A stretch of 64,000 bases of DNA from Prevotella sp. (lineage in GTDB: Bacteria; Bacteroidota; Bacteroidia; Bacteroidales; Bacteroidaceae): the NCBI GenBank assembly GCA_017428055.1, contig JAFRRN010000043.1, forward strand, positions 1-64,000, given 5' to 3'. Positions 18,696-27,061 of the stretch are shown piece after piece. Under the pieces are notes generated by a model. It had not been told where the DNA came from and ran no database searches. It saw only the letters and a program-made list of their open reading frames with translations. The position numbers and the translations under genes are program-made. How positions within the stretch are numbered: position 1 is the first letter of the stretch; every line of letters begins with the position of its first letter.

Positions 18696-18717
18696 TCTTC
18701 ATTTACGTTCAAAATAT

Positions 18718-19206
18718 CTATTTTACAATAATCTTCATATCCATCAAAGAAAGAATAATCCCATTGACTTTCGGCTCTACTTCCTCTTTTATTTTGTAGT
18801 TCTTGAGTTTTCCTTTCTTTGTGAAATATTTCCCACAATCCAAGTTTAGACCCTTTTTGTCTATCAATTGCGAAGAGACACGGACAGATTCCGTCCCGAA
18901 CTCCATCAGTAGGTTGAATCTCATACCTTTCAAAGACTTTCTACTATACCCACTAAGCTTGATGGTCTTCTCATCCGTATAATCGACTCTATATGGGAAG
19001 AAGTCGGGCTGTCCCAATTTCTGGACACAATAGTTCTTTATCTCCTTTTGGGAAATCCCGTCCCTATATGAGTACTCCACATACGGTACTGAAGAATTGT
19101 CGGAAGAGCACATGCCATTTGGAGTAAGCACCAAGTGTTGAGCAAGAACATCATTCGCACTAAACAGACATGAAACGATAATGATATAGATAATCCTTCT
19201 CAACAT
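18718..19206 (-). CDS. Hypothetical secreted protein, 162 aa
   Basis: A signal peptide (MLRRIIYIIIVSCLFSANDV then LAQ) is followed by a beta-rich domain with no recognised enzymatic motif. It reads EYSYRDGISQKEIKNYCVQK, then YRVDYTDEKTIKLSGYSRKS and FNLLMEFGTESVRVSSQLID, a layout that resembles the DUF4468-like periplasmic domains of Bacteroidetes, though I cannot confirm the family. Its ATG (19204-19206) directly abuts the stop of the upstream lipoprotein gene with no gap, so the two are translationally coupled. Confidence 0.7.
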   Translation of the reverse strand: MLRRIIYIIIVSCLFSANDVLAQHLVLTPNGMCSSDNSSVPYVEYSYRDGISQKEIKNYCVQKLGQPDFFPYRVDYTDEKTIKLSGYSRKSLKGMRFNLLMEFGTESVRVSSQLIDKKGLNLDCGKYFTKKGKLKNYKIKEEVEPKVNGIILSLMDMKIIVK

Positions 19207-19581
19207 TTACTTATTCTCCATCTTGTCCTTACCGAAATCATAATAGCCAGGGTAGCCAACCACTGTAATGCGAATAATCTTCTTTCCTTTCATGTCATAC
19301 GAGTAATTTGGTTCTACAATGGTTGCACAATTACGGGCAATGACCGCCTCTTGTAATACTTTGTCTTTAGCTTCTTGGAGAGACAAACGCTTCAATTGTT
19401 TCCGATTATTGATGGTATATGGAGCTATCCGCTCTTCACCTACGATAATTTTGTAACTATTCTCACCCACTACTCTCGTACCAATACTGATGGCATTGTT
19501 GCCACTTACATTTCCACTACTGCGACATGATGATAGACAAACCGTCAAAACCATCACATAAAACAAAAAGATTTTTTTCAT
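19207..19581 (-). CDS. Hypothetical small lipoprotein, 124 aa
   Basis: MKKIFLFYVMVLTVCLSSCR carries a lipoprotein signal with lipobox CLSSC, acylated at about Cys19. The mature protein is short, with RVVGENSYKIIVGEERIAPY, a helical Lys/Leu segment (KQLKRLSLQEAKDKVLQEAV) and a C-terminal strand (IIRITVVGYPGYYDFGK). I do not recognise the family. It is the first gene after a strong promoter at 19625-19656 and so probably heads the minus-strand operon running toward 12800. Confidence 0.7.
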   Translation of the reverse strand: MKKIFLFYVMVLTVCLSSCRSSGNVSGNNAISIGTRVVGENSYKIIVGEERIAPYTINNRKQLKRLSLQEAKDKVLQEAVIARNCATIVEPNYSYDMKGKKIIRITVVGYPGYYDFGKDKMENK

Positions 19582-19624
19582 ATTCTACATTTTTAATTCA
19601 TTAAATTTGAGTATATTCCCGTTG

Positions 19625-19656
19625 CAAAGATAGGAAATCCAAACCATTCCCACAAA
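19625..19656 (-). promoter_or_regulatory. Bacteroidetes-type promoter of the 19.6-12.8 kb operon
   Basis: On the minus strand a -33 TTTG (19653-19656) is followed after exactly 20 bp by the -7 box TATCTTTG (19625-19632). This is a full match to the consensus, 43 bp upstream of the lipoprotein start. Confidence 0.75.
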
Positions 19657-19795
19657 CGCCATTCTTCCGTTTTCTGGGCAAAATGGCATTTCCGTGGATA
19701 AGAGCCAAAAATTTTCGTTCAAGAGAAAAATTATTTTTTAAGGTTAACTCCAAGCATTTAAAAAGGGGTAAATTGGACAGGAAATGGGGGCAAAA

Positions 19796-19837
19796 GAAAA
19801 ACGAATCACCCAATGAATAAGAATACTGGGTGATTCG
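19796..19837 (-). terminator. Intrinsic terminator of the lemA-DUF2207 operon
   Basis: A perfect 11-bp inverted repeat CGAATCACCCA (19802-19812) and its complement (19827-19837) forms a hairpin with a 14-base loop. On the minus strand it is followed by TTTTTCTTTT. It lies about 35 bp beyond the DUF2207 stop. Confidence 0.85.
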
Positions 19838-19871
19838 CAATGATAGAAAAAGGAGGTTTAGCGTGGCATTA

Positions 19872-21524
19872 TCACCTGACACCGCCTCCGCCGCCTCCGC
19901 CCGAGAAGCCTCCACCGCCACCCCATGACGAAGAGCCACCGCCTCCCATTGAGCGTATCTCGTGGGCAGACATGTTGTTTTGGATCCTATTAGACCCCAT
20001 GTACGTGGCATTTGTCAGGTTGGGAATGAGGATGACCGTACTCTCTGCCATCTGCTGGGCAACCTGGTCGAACTGGAAGAACTCTGGGTTAATAGCCTTC
20101 ATGTCTTTCCTCACTTGGTCGGCAATGCCAAAGAGAGAGGCATAGACGAGGTAATCCTTCCACAGCGACACCTCATTGACATGCCTTTCCTTCACCAACG
20201 TGAAGTCTTTGAGGAACTTCCTCAACCCCACTACTTCTTTCACCTGTTCCCTTTCCTTCTTACAATTGGCAAGGCTCATTTGCGGTTTGAGCTGCTCTAC
20301 CAGCCCTTGCAGGGTTTTCCAGTTCTTTCCCATCCACTGTTCCAGTTCCTTGGGCTGCAGGATCCTGTCCTTCCCCGCTGCATTCTCAAACACATAGAAA
20401 AGTCGGCTCTCTAAACGGCTATCGGCATCCTCCTTCTTGATAGGCAGTTTCTCGCCTATCGCCATGTATTGTTTAGCCTTGCCATTGGCATTGGAGACGG
20501 TCTCCACCCTCAACTCCCCACGGTACAACATCCGCATGATATAAGCACTGATAAGGTTCTTCGTGTTGGAATGGCCATCATACCCCAGGGCATAGCATAC
20601 GGCATTGGCATGTCGGAGGTCGCCTTGATAGGGAATGTCGCGATACCAAGTGAGTTCCTTCTCAATCTCCTTGCGAAACTTGCGCCGCTGCCACCAACGG
20701 TAAAGCATATAGAGCAATGGCGCCCAGAATACGCACGACATCATCAATATGAGGAAAAGCATGAGCATCCTATCACAGAACTTTTCCCACCCCGTGCGGT
20801 TGTCCACATAGTCGCTGCCCTCAAAGGCTCTCTCCTTCAACTGGTCGAAAGAGCCTTGTCGCATGTCGCGCGGATGGAACAGCCCCTTGGGAAACCGTAC
20901 CATCGCCACCATGGCACTGCCTGACGTGAACGGCTCCGTAGACTCTGCCACCACACAACTATCCTCCACCATGATGGTGCCTCGATACCTAAATGCCCAC
21001 ACCCCCACAGAGTCGGCGGTAAACATTGCCTCTGGGTTCGAGATGGTCAACTTGACATGTTGCGGGGCTGGTTTCACGTCCTCTGCCACAAACATGTAGT
21101 TGAAGCCATCGGCATCCTCATAGCCCTTCACCAAATTGGTGACGGTATAAGAGGTATAATAGACACGGTCTCCCTTGTCCCCCAAGCCCCAGCAGAGCTC
21201 ATACCCGTCTCGCTTGTAGACGATGCCGCATTTCCCCGCCTTCCATGAACGGTCCCTGTCGACATCCCATTCACCGATATTGCGGTATGCCCATCCCGTC
21301 TCGTCAGTCACCTCCAGGTCTTTCACTTGGCTACCATTCAGGTTGTCAATGACGATATAGCATTCTGTTCCTACATCGTCGATGACCATCGTGCGCCGCT
21401 CGGTAATACGGGCATCGCCATTATCGTCAAGCACCACGTTGATGTTGAGGTCTGTCAGCCTGGGTCTCGCCCAAGACAGAAGGCTTACAAGGAGAAATAA
21501 GGGAATGAGAAAACGGTTTTTCAT
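19872..21524 (-). CDS. DUF2207-domain membrane protein with Gly-rich tail
   Basis: The protein has 550 residues. A signal peptide (MKNRFLIPLFLLVSLLSWA) precedes an exported DUF2207 domain, about residues 20-240, with the family pattern LNINVVLDDNGDARITERRT. Two closely spaced hydrophobic segments (near 250-275, LMLFLILMMSCVFWAPLLYML) anchor it. The cytoplasmic part (about 280-500) is helical and contains AYIMRMLYRGELRV. The last 25 residues are almost pure Gly and Ser (GGGGSSSWGGGGGFSGGGG), which is typical of this family. It overlaps the lemA-like gene by 4 bp, and LemA/DUF2207 pairing is common. The biochemical role is not established; membrane-associated or envelope roles are proposed. Confidence 0.85.
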   Translation of the reverse strand: MKNRFLIPLFLLVSLLSWARPRLTDLNINVVLDDNGDARITERRTMVIDDVGTECYIVIDNLNGSQVKDLEVTDETGWAYRNIGEWDVDRDRSWKAGKCGIVYKRDGYELCWGLGDKGDRVYYTSYTVTNLVKGYEDADGFNYMFVAEDVKPAPQHVKLTISNPEAMFTADSVGVWAFRYRGTIMVEDSCVVAESTEPFTSGSAMVAMVRFPKGLFHPRDMRQGSFDQLKERAFEGSDYVDNRTGWEKFCDRMLMLFLILMMSCVFWAPLLYMLYRWWQRRKFRKEIEKELTWYRDIPYQGDLRHANAVCYALGYDGHSNTKNLISAYIMRMLYRGELRVETVSNANGKAKQYMAIGEKLPIKKEDADSRLESRLFYVFENAAGKDRILQPKELEQWMGKNWKTLQGLVEQLKPQMSLANCKKEREQVKEVVGLRKFLKDFTLVKERHVNEVSLWKDYLVYASLFGIADQVRKDMKAINPEFFQFDQVAQQMAESTVILIPNLTNATYMGSNRIQNNMSAHEIRSMGGGGSSSWGGGGGFSGGGGGGGVR

Positions 21525-22090
21525 TTGCCAAAAGCCTCGTCAAGATTGGGATAAGCCGACTTCTTCTCCTCGTCTACCTTGAGGTATTCACGCTCGCCGA
21601 AGTGCAACATGCTCGCCACGATGGACGAGGGCCACTGGCGCACCATACGGTTCATCTTCGTCGCTGTGTCGTTATAGACCATACGGCTCTGCCTCACTTT
21701 CTCCTCATACTCGTTGATGCCATCCATTGTCTTGGAATACTGCTCATTGGCTTTCAACTCGGGATAAGCCTCACCGACGGCAATCAGCCTACCCAACACC
21801 TCGGAGAAAGCCCCTTGCTGCTCGTTGGCCTCGGCGGCGGTCTTCACTTGGCCTCCCATCCTACGTGCCTCGATGGTCTTGATGATGGTCTCCGACTCAT
21901 GTTTGGAATACTGTGCCGCCATCTTGGCAAGGGCAAGGACGGCATCCCATCGGGAATTAAGCTGTACGGCGATTTGGCTGAAAGCATTTTTACACAACTC
22001 GTCAAGGTTCACCAGGCTGCGCTGGGTACTGATGAAATAAAACACGATGCCAATGGCAATTAACAAGATAATAATTAATGTTGTAGACAT
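21521..22090 (-). CDS. lemA: LemA family protein
   Basis: The protein has 189 residues, close to the usual LemA length. A single N-terminal membrane helix (TTLIIILLIAIGIVFYFIS) is followed by the conserved helical body: RSLVNLDELCKNAFSQIAVQ, RWDAVLALAKMAAQYSKHE and VYNDTATKMNRMVRQWPSSI. The expected topology is a short exported N-terminus with a cytoplasmic coiled-coil domain. Its 3' end overlaps the DUF2207 gene by 4 bp (ATGA). A full promoter lies at 22124-22153. The cellular role of LemA is not settled. Confidence 0.93.
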   Translation of the reverse strand: MSTTLIIILLIAIGIVFYFISTQRSLVNLDELCKNAFSQIAVQLNSRWDAVLALAKMAAQYSKHESETIIKTIEARRMGGQVKTAAEANEQQGAFSEVLGRLIAVGEAYPELKANEQYSKTMDGINEYEEKVRQSRMVYNDTATKMNRMVRQWPSSIVASMLHFGEREYLKVDEEKKSAYPNLDEAFGK

Positions 22091-22123
22091 AATGATAATA
22101 ATTTAGGTTACTATGATATGCGA

Positions 22124-22153
22124 CAAAGATAAACAAAATTTCTGTTTTCTCAA
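22124..22153 (-). promoter_or_regulatory. Bacteroidetes-type promoter of the lemA operon
   Basis: On the minus strand TTG (22151-22153), 19 bp, then TATCTTTG (22124-22131) matches the -33/-7 consensus, 33 bp upstream of lemA. Confidence 0.65.
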
Positions 22154-22236
22154 CATTTTTTCATAAAAATGACAATCCCCACCGCAAATTATGGTTACAT
22201 TATGCCTTTCGCAACGTCAAAACGATGGAATTCTAT

Positions 22237-22250
22237 TTATACATGTATAA
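22237..22250. promoter_or_regulatory. 14-bp palindrome before the SusE/SusC/SusD operon
   Basis: TTATACATGTATAA is a perfect 14-bp palindrome ending 15 bp upstream of the ATG at 22266. It is a candidate operator or regulator half-site pair. No TAnnTTTG box is visible in the 170 bp upstream of this operon, so its promoter may need an activator. Confidence 0.4.
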
Positions 22251-22265
22251 CTATACCTAACTTTT

Positions 22266-23708
22266 ATGAACAAATCAAGATTTGTATCAAGCAAGAAGCT
22301 ATGCGCACTTGCGGCATTTGCCGTGGGCGGATGGCTGTTTTTCTCTTGTGCCGACACCTACGACGGGAAAGACACGTTTGAGAGCGACGTGCGCAATGCC
22401 CAACTGTCATCACCGTCAGAGGCAGACATCACCATCACGCCCAACACCGATGGTGACAAGATGACCATTGCCTGGCCCGTGGTACACGGTGCAGGGGGCT
22501 ATGAATTATTCCTCTATGACTTGAGTAATGAGAAGGTGATTCGCGACACCATTGACGGATGCACATTCACCACAAGCCGCGAAGAGGACGTGAATTATCG
22601 GCTTGAGATCCGCACTCTCGGCAACGCAAAATTGAACAACAGCGATGCCACGGCAGCAACGGAGAAGCTGTTCAACTCCTTTGAGGCGACTTTCGCCACC
22701 ATCCCCGAGGGCGACCTTTATGCGTATTTCACCCAGAATCCCATCCCAGAGGACTCAGTGGGTGTGAACTTAAACTACGACCTCGCCCCTGGAGGCCATT
22801 ATACGGTATCGCAAGTGCTTGACTTTGGTAAGTTCACCGTCACGCTTCGCTCGACCAACAAGACCAACAACGCCATCATCACATACGAGGCAGAAGGCGG
22901 CTTGGCGACAAGTAGCGGTTTCAAGGCCAAATACCTGACCTTTGAATGCGGCGCGTCATCACAGCCCGTCTTGGCATTGAGCGAGAACCCCAACCCAGAC
23001 ATCCTCGATGCCAATCACAATAACCATCACCAGATTACAGACCCGATAGCTTTCCAGAGTTGTCAAGTGAACAACGTGAACCACTATTTCATGTTTGATA
23101 ACAAGGTGAAGTATTGCGTCAAGACATTGTCGATGTCCAATACAGTGGTGAAATTCACCCCCGATGACAAGATGAGCGCAGGCGCATATTTCCAGATCTA
23201 TGACGGTGGAGGATTCATCAATGACTTCACGGCGACCAACTGCACGTTCTGGGCTGCCAACTCCAACGAGGTGAAGTATTTCATCCGTTACAACAATTCG
23301 GGGCGTTGCGACCGCGCAGGCTATCTCACCAACTCCATCAACTTCAGGAATTGCACGTTCTACAACATCGTCAAGAATGGACAGATGGCCAACCACAGCG
23401 GTTTCGACGGTAGGGCGACATCCAATTACGACATCACCAACAATATCTTTGTGGACTGTGGAAGCGGACAGGTGCCGCGCCGTATCACAGGACGTATCAG
23501 CACCGAGGCATCCAATAACTTTGCCTACAACACTTATTGGTACAATGGCGCACCCGAGACAGAGGGCTTTACCACAGACACCTACGATAAGTCGGGCAAC
23601 GCCTTGCAGACCGACCCTGCCTTTGTAGACCCTGCCAACGGCAACTTCACGCCCACTGGCGCAGACCAGGTGGCTCGCAAGACCGGCGACCCACGTTGGT
23701 GGAATTAA
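22266..23708 (+). CDS. Surface glycan-binding lipoprotein (fibronectin III plus beta-helix, DUF4957/DUF5123-like)
   Basis: The protein has 480 residues with a lipoprotein signal (lipobox FFSC, Cys near residue 28). Residues about 45-160 form a fibronectin type III-like domain, with the pattern MTIAWPVVHGAGGYELFLYD. The remainder has repeated short turns such as NCTFWAANSNEVKYFIRYNN and NFRNCTFYNIVKNGQ, which indicates a right-handed beta-helix like DUF4957/DUF5123 proteins near pectin loci. It ends ARKTGDPRWWN. It sits 34 bp upstream of susC and probably serves as the surface glycan-binding protein of the complex. Its position before susC rather than after susD is less common. Confidence 0.75.
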   Translation: MNKSRFVSSKKLCALAAFAVGGWLFFSCADTYDGKDTFESDVRNAQLSSPSEADITITPNTDGDKMTIAWPVVHGAGGYELFLYDLSNEKVIRDTIDGCTFTTSREEDVNYRLEIRTLGNAKLNNSDATAATEKLFNSFEATFATIPEGDLYAYFTQNPIPEDSVGVNLNYDLAPGGHYTVSQVLDFGKFTVTLRSTNKTNNAIITYEAEGGLATSSGFKAKYLTFECGASSQPVLALSENPNPDILDANHNNHHQITDPIAFQSCQVNNVNHYFMFDNKVKYCVKTLSMSNTVVKFTPDDKMSAGAYFQIYDGGGFINDFTATNCTFWAANSNEVKYFIRYNNSGRCDRAGYLTNSINFRNCTFYNIVKNGQMANHSGFDGRATSNYDITNNIFVDCGSGQVPRRITGRISTEASNNFAYNTYWYNGAPETEGFTTDTYDKSGNALQTDPAFVDPANGNFTPTGADQVARKTGDPRWWN

Positions 23709-23742
23709 TGATTAACATTGAAGATTAAAAAGAATAAAAGAT

Positions 23743-26700
23743 ATGAAAAGAAAACTCATCATTAGTTTATGCACGGCAGCGGCGTTGGCTATGCCCACCT
23801 TGTCCGTGGCACAAAACCAAACGGTGAAGGGAACGGTGGTTGACGAGAGCGGAGAGCCTATCATTGGAGCCACCGTCCTTGTGGAAGGACAAAAGACGGG
23901 AGGAACGGTGACAGACATCGACGGCAACTATGAGATTTCCGTTCCCGCAGATGCGAAGATAACAGTCACATATATCGGCTTCATGCCACAGACAGTGAAG
24001 CCCGGTGGAGTCATCCGCTTGGCTGAAGACCGCCAAAGCTTGGAAGAAGTGGTGGTCGTTGGTTACGGTACACAGAAGATGAAGAACATCACCGGTGCCG
24101 TGGAGACCATCACGCCCAAGGACATCCAAGATCTCTCCGTGGGAAGCCTCGGCGATGCCCTCGTGGGAATGTTCAATGGCGTGAGCGTCAATGCCAATGG
24201 TTATCGTCCGGGACAAAGTCCCTCGCTCAACATTAGGCAGAGCGACGTGCTTGCCACGTCTACCACTCCCGATGCCACGCGTGGCGGTTCGCCCGACCCC
24301 ACCCCACTCTATGTCATCGACGGTTTCATCTCCACGGAAAACGCCTTTAACAACTTGGACATCAGCGAGGTGGAGAGCATCACCATCTTGAAGGATGCTT
24401 CCGCCGCCGTCTACGGTGCCCGGGCGGCCTACGGTGTGGTTTTGGTTAAGACAAAGCATGGCGACAACAGCGCACCGAAAATCAGTTACTCTGGCCAATT
24501 GGGATGGACGGATGCCCTTTATACACCGAAGATGCTTAGTTCATACGACTACATGAAGGTGTACAATACCATCCGCGCCGCCAACACCTCCACGCAAGAC
24601 AACATCGAATTGCGTACCCAACTGTTCCAAGCCGATGAGATGGAGGCTGCACGCAACCTCAATTACAATCTCCTTGACAAGGAATGGAGTGCCGCGCTGA
24701 CACAACGACACAATATTAATATTAATGGCGGCAACGACAAGGCGACCTATTTCGCTGGCGTGTCCTATTTCACGCAAGACGGTAACATTGGACGTTTGGA
24801 TTACGACAGGTGGAATTTCCGTGCCGGCATCGATGCCAAGATTGGCAAGCATGTCAAGACCGCCTTGCAGGTTAGCGGCGACTGGGGCGAGCGCAACAAC
24901 TCCACCACGCCACAGGGAGGCGGCACCGACTATGACTATTATTGGCTGATGACCCACCTGCCCTTCGTTCCCGACTATGTAGGGAACTATCCTCTTGTGT
25001 ACAGTGGCATGGAAAACGGCATCCCAACGAGTGCCACCGCATTGTATAACTTCGCCGCCGTGCAGAACCACAGCGACAATACACAGCATCAGTCCAACAA
25101 CCTGAACATCAACGGAAGCATTGAGTTAGACTTCGATTGGATCAAACCGTTAAAAGGACTGTCGGCAAAAATCTCCTACGCCAAGAACATCAGCAACTCC
25201 AAGAACAACACCGTGCAGACCATCCAAGATGTCTATCGGATGCTCAACCGTACTGGTTCGGGCGGCCACCTCTATACAGGAGCGGGTGCCGTGTATGATG
25301 ACGACAACATGAGCGTGCTCCGTCTCGTGAGCAATGGTGGTCTGATCCGCCGCACGATGTCGCGCAGTGACAGCTACCAGTATAACTTCACGTTGCAATA
25401 TGCCCGCCAATTCGGTCTCCACGACGTGAGTGGCCTCTTCTCCTTGGAGAAGACCGAGGCTTGGGGAGAGGACTTGATGGGCAGCATCACTGACCTCATC
25501 GCCTACCAAGACGGGCAATTCAGCTCGGGTACGGGCGACAAGGACGCATCGGGCAACCGCACCGAGAGCGGTATGCTTTCCTACGTGGGGCGTTTCAATT
25601 ACGCATACGCCAGCAAATACCTCTTCGAGTTCCTATTCCGTGCCGACGCATCGACCAAGTTCGCCCCAAAGAATTATTGGGGCAAATTCCCGTCCATCAG
25701 TGCGGGTTGGGTCATCTCCGAGGAAAATTGGTTCCAGAACGGCAAGATTGGCAAATGGATTGACTTCTTGAAAATCCGTGCATCATGGGGTCTCATGGGC
25801 CGCGACAACATCCGCGCCTGGCTATGGACACAACTCTATGAGCGCAATGCCGCCAAGGGTGCCATCTTCGGCAGCAACGGCATCAACAGCGACGTGGGTT
25901 ATGCCCTCGTGATGCCCAAGGCGGGTGTGAACAGCGACGTGCATTGGGACAAGACTTACAAGACCAATATCGGTTTGGACGCCCACTTCCTGCGCGACCG
26001 CTTGACCCTTGACTTCAACTATTACTACGACCGTGGCCGTGAGTTGTTTGCCACACGCACCGGAACATCCTTGTTCCCCACCACTGTTGGTACGCAAGCC
26101 ACCCCAGAAAACTATGGTGAGTTAGATACTTGGGGCTGGGAACTGTCACTCGGCTGGCGTGACAAGATTGGCAAGGACTTCCATTACTGGGCGAAACTGT
26201 CCACGGGCTTCAGCGACAACAAGATGTTGGAGACCAACTTCCAGGCCATTCCCGAATACGATGACATGGTACGGGGCGAGCGCACCGACCGTGGCGTGTG
26301 GGGCTTCAAGTGCCTCGGCATGTTCCGCAGTTACCAAGACATTGAGGAATACTTTGACAAATACGGCATCACCGAATACATGGGCATGACCAAGAGCGAG
26401 GTGCGACCGGGTATGCTTATCTATGAGGACATACAAGGAGACAACAACGGCGACGGCACATACGCCCCGAGGGATGGCAAAGTGACGGCGGGCAACGACT
26501 ACATCCGCCTCTCCGAATACTCCAGCAACCCGTATGGATGCACCCTCAATTTCGGCGGCAGTTACAAGAGCTTCTCCTTCCAGGCACAATTGGGTGCCAA
26601 TTGGGGAGCCAAGTCATTGGTAAGCACCGATTTCCGAAAGGGTGCCGACAATTATGAATATAATAACCTGCCCTCCGCTTTCAGCGACATGTTCAACTAC

Positions 26701-27039
26701 CAGGCCATTTATGATGCGGCTGGCAATGTCACAGTACCCGCCAACATCGACGCAGCCATGCCCAATATGCGTTACAGCAACGTGAACTCTGCCGCATCCT
26801 CCTTCTGGCTCATCGACGCATCAAATGTCACTCTGCGCAATGTCACCGTGGCATACACGTTGCCCAAGAGCTGGGTGAAGTACGTGGGATTGAGCAATGT
26901 CCGCCTAAATCTCACCGTGCAGAATGCTATCAACTTCATCAACAACTACCCTGACAAGAGTTGGGCATCATGGGCTGGCAGCTACGGCCGTTATCCCAAC
27001 CTTCGCAAATACACGATGGGTATCAACGTAACATTCTAA
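23743..27039 (+). CDS. SusC/RagA-family TonB-dependent outer-membrane receptor
   Basis: The protein has 1098 residues, a usual length for SusC. A signal peptide (MKRKLIISLCTAAALAMPTL) is followed by a carboxypeptidase-regulatory-like domain (about 26-100, TVKGTVVDESGEPIIGATVL). The SusC signature and TonB-plug start follow: EVVVVGYGTQKMKNITGAVE near residue 105, then LYVIDGFI and EVESITILKDASAAVYGARA. The rest is a 22-stranded barrel that ends KYTMGINVTF with the terminal Phe. It imports oligosaccharides across the outer membrane with energy from TonB, using the SusD partner encoded 22 bp downstream as a lid. Confidence 0.97.
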   Translation: MKRKLIISLCTAAALAMPTLSVAQNQTVKGTVVDESGEPIIGATVLVEGQKTGGTVTDIDGNYEISVPADAKITVTYIGFMPQTVKPGGVIRLAEDRQSLEEVVVVGYGTQKMKNITGAVETITPKDIQDLSVGSLGDALVGMFNGVSVNANGYRPGQSPSLNIRQSDVLATSTTPDATRGGSPDPTPLYVIDGFISTENAFNNLDISEVESITILKDASAAVYGARAAYGVVLVKTKHGDNSAPKISYSGQLGWTDALYTPKMLSSYDYMKVYNTIRAANTSTQDNIELRTQLFQADEMEAARNLNYNLLDKEWSAALTQRHNININGGNDKATYFAGVSYFTQDGNIGRLDYDRWNFRAGIDAKIGKHVKTALQVSGDWGERNNSTTPQGGGTDYDYYWLMTHLPFVPDYVGNYPLVYSGMENGIPTSATALYNFAAVQNHSDNTQHQSNNLNINGSIELDFDWIKPLKGLSAKISYAKNISNSKNNTVQTIQDVYRMLNRTGSGGHLYTGAGAVYDDDNMSVLRLVSNGGLIRRTMSRSDSYQYNFTLQYARQFGLHDVSGLFSLEKTEAWGEDLMGSITDLIAYQDGQFSSGTGDKDASGNRTESGMLSYVGRFNYAYASKYLFEFLFRADASTKFAPKNYWGKFPSISAGWVISEENWFQNGKIGKWIDFLKIRASWGLMGRDNIRAWLWTQLYERNAAKGAIFGSNGINSDVGYALVMPKAGVNSDVHWDKTYKTNIGLDAHFLRDRLTLDFNYYYDRGRELFATRTGTSLFPTTVGTQATPENYGELDTWGWELSLGWRDKIGKDFHYWAKLSTGFSDNKMLETNFQAIPEYDDMVRGERTDRGVWGFKCLGMFRSYQDIEEYFDKYGITEYMGMTKSEVRPGMLIYEDIQGDNNGDGTYAPRDGKVTAGNDYIRLSEYSSNPYGCTLNFGGSYKSFSFQAQLGANWGAKSLVSTDFRKGADNYEYNNLPSAFSDMFNYQAIYDAAGNVTVPANIDAAMPNMRYSNVNSAASSFWLIDASNVTLRNVTVAYTLPKSWVKYVGLSNVRLNLTVQNAINFINNYPDKSWASWAGSYGRYPNLRKYTMGINVTF

Positions 27040-27061
27040 TTATAATAGGAGGAAAAGAAAG

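Noticed and set aside
19601..20011. Minus-strand frame of 136 aa overlapping the DUF2207 tail
   Set aside because: It lies out of frame across the Gly-rich repeat of a real gene and spans its terminator.
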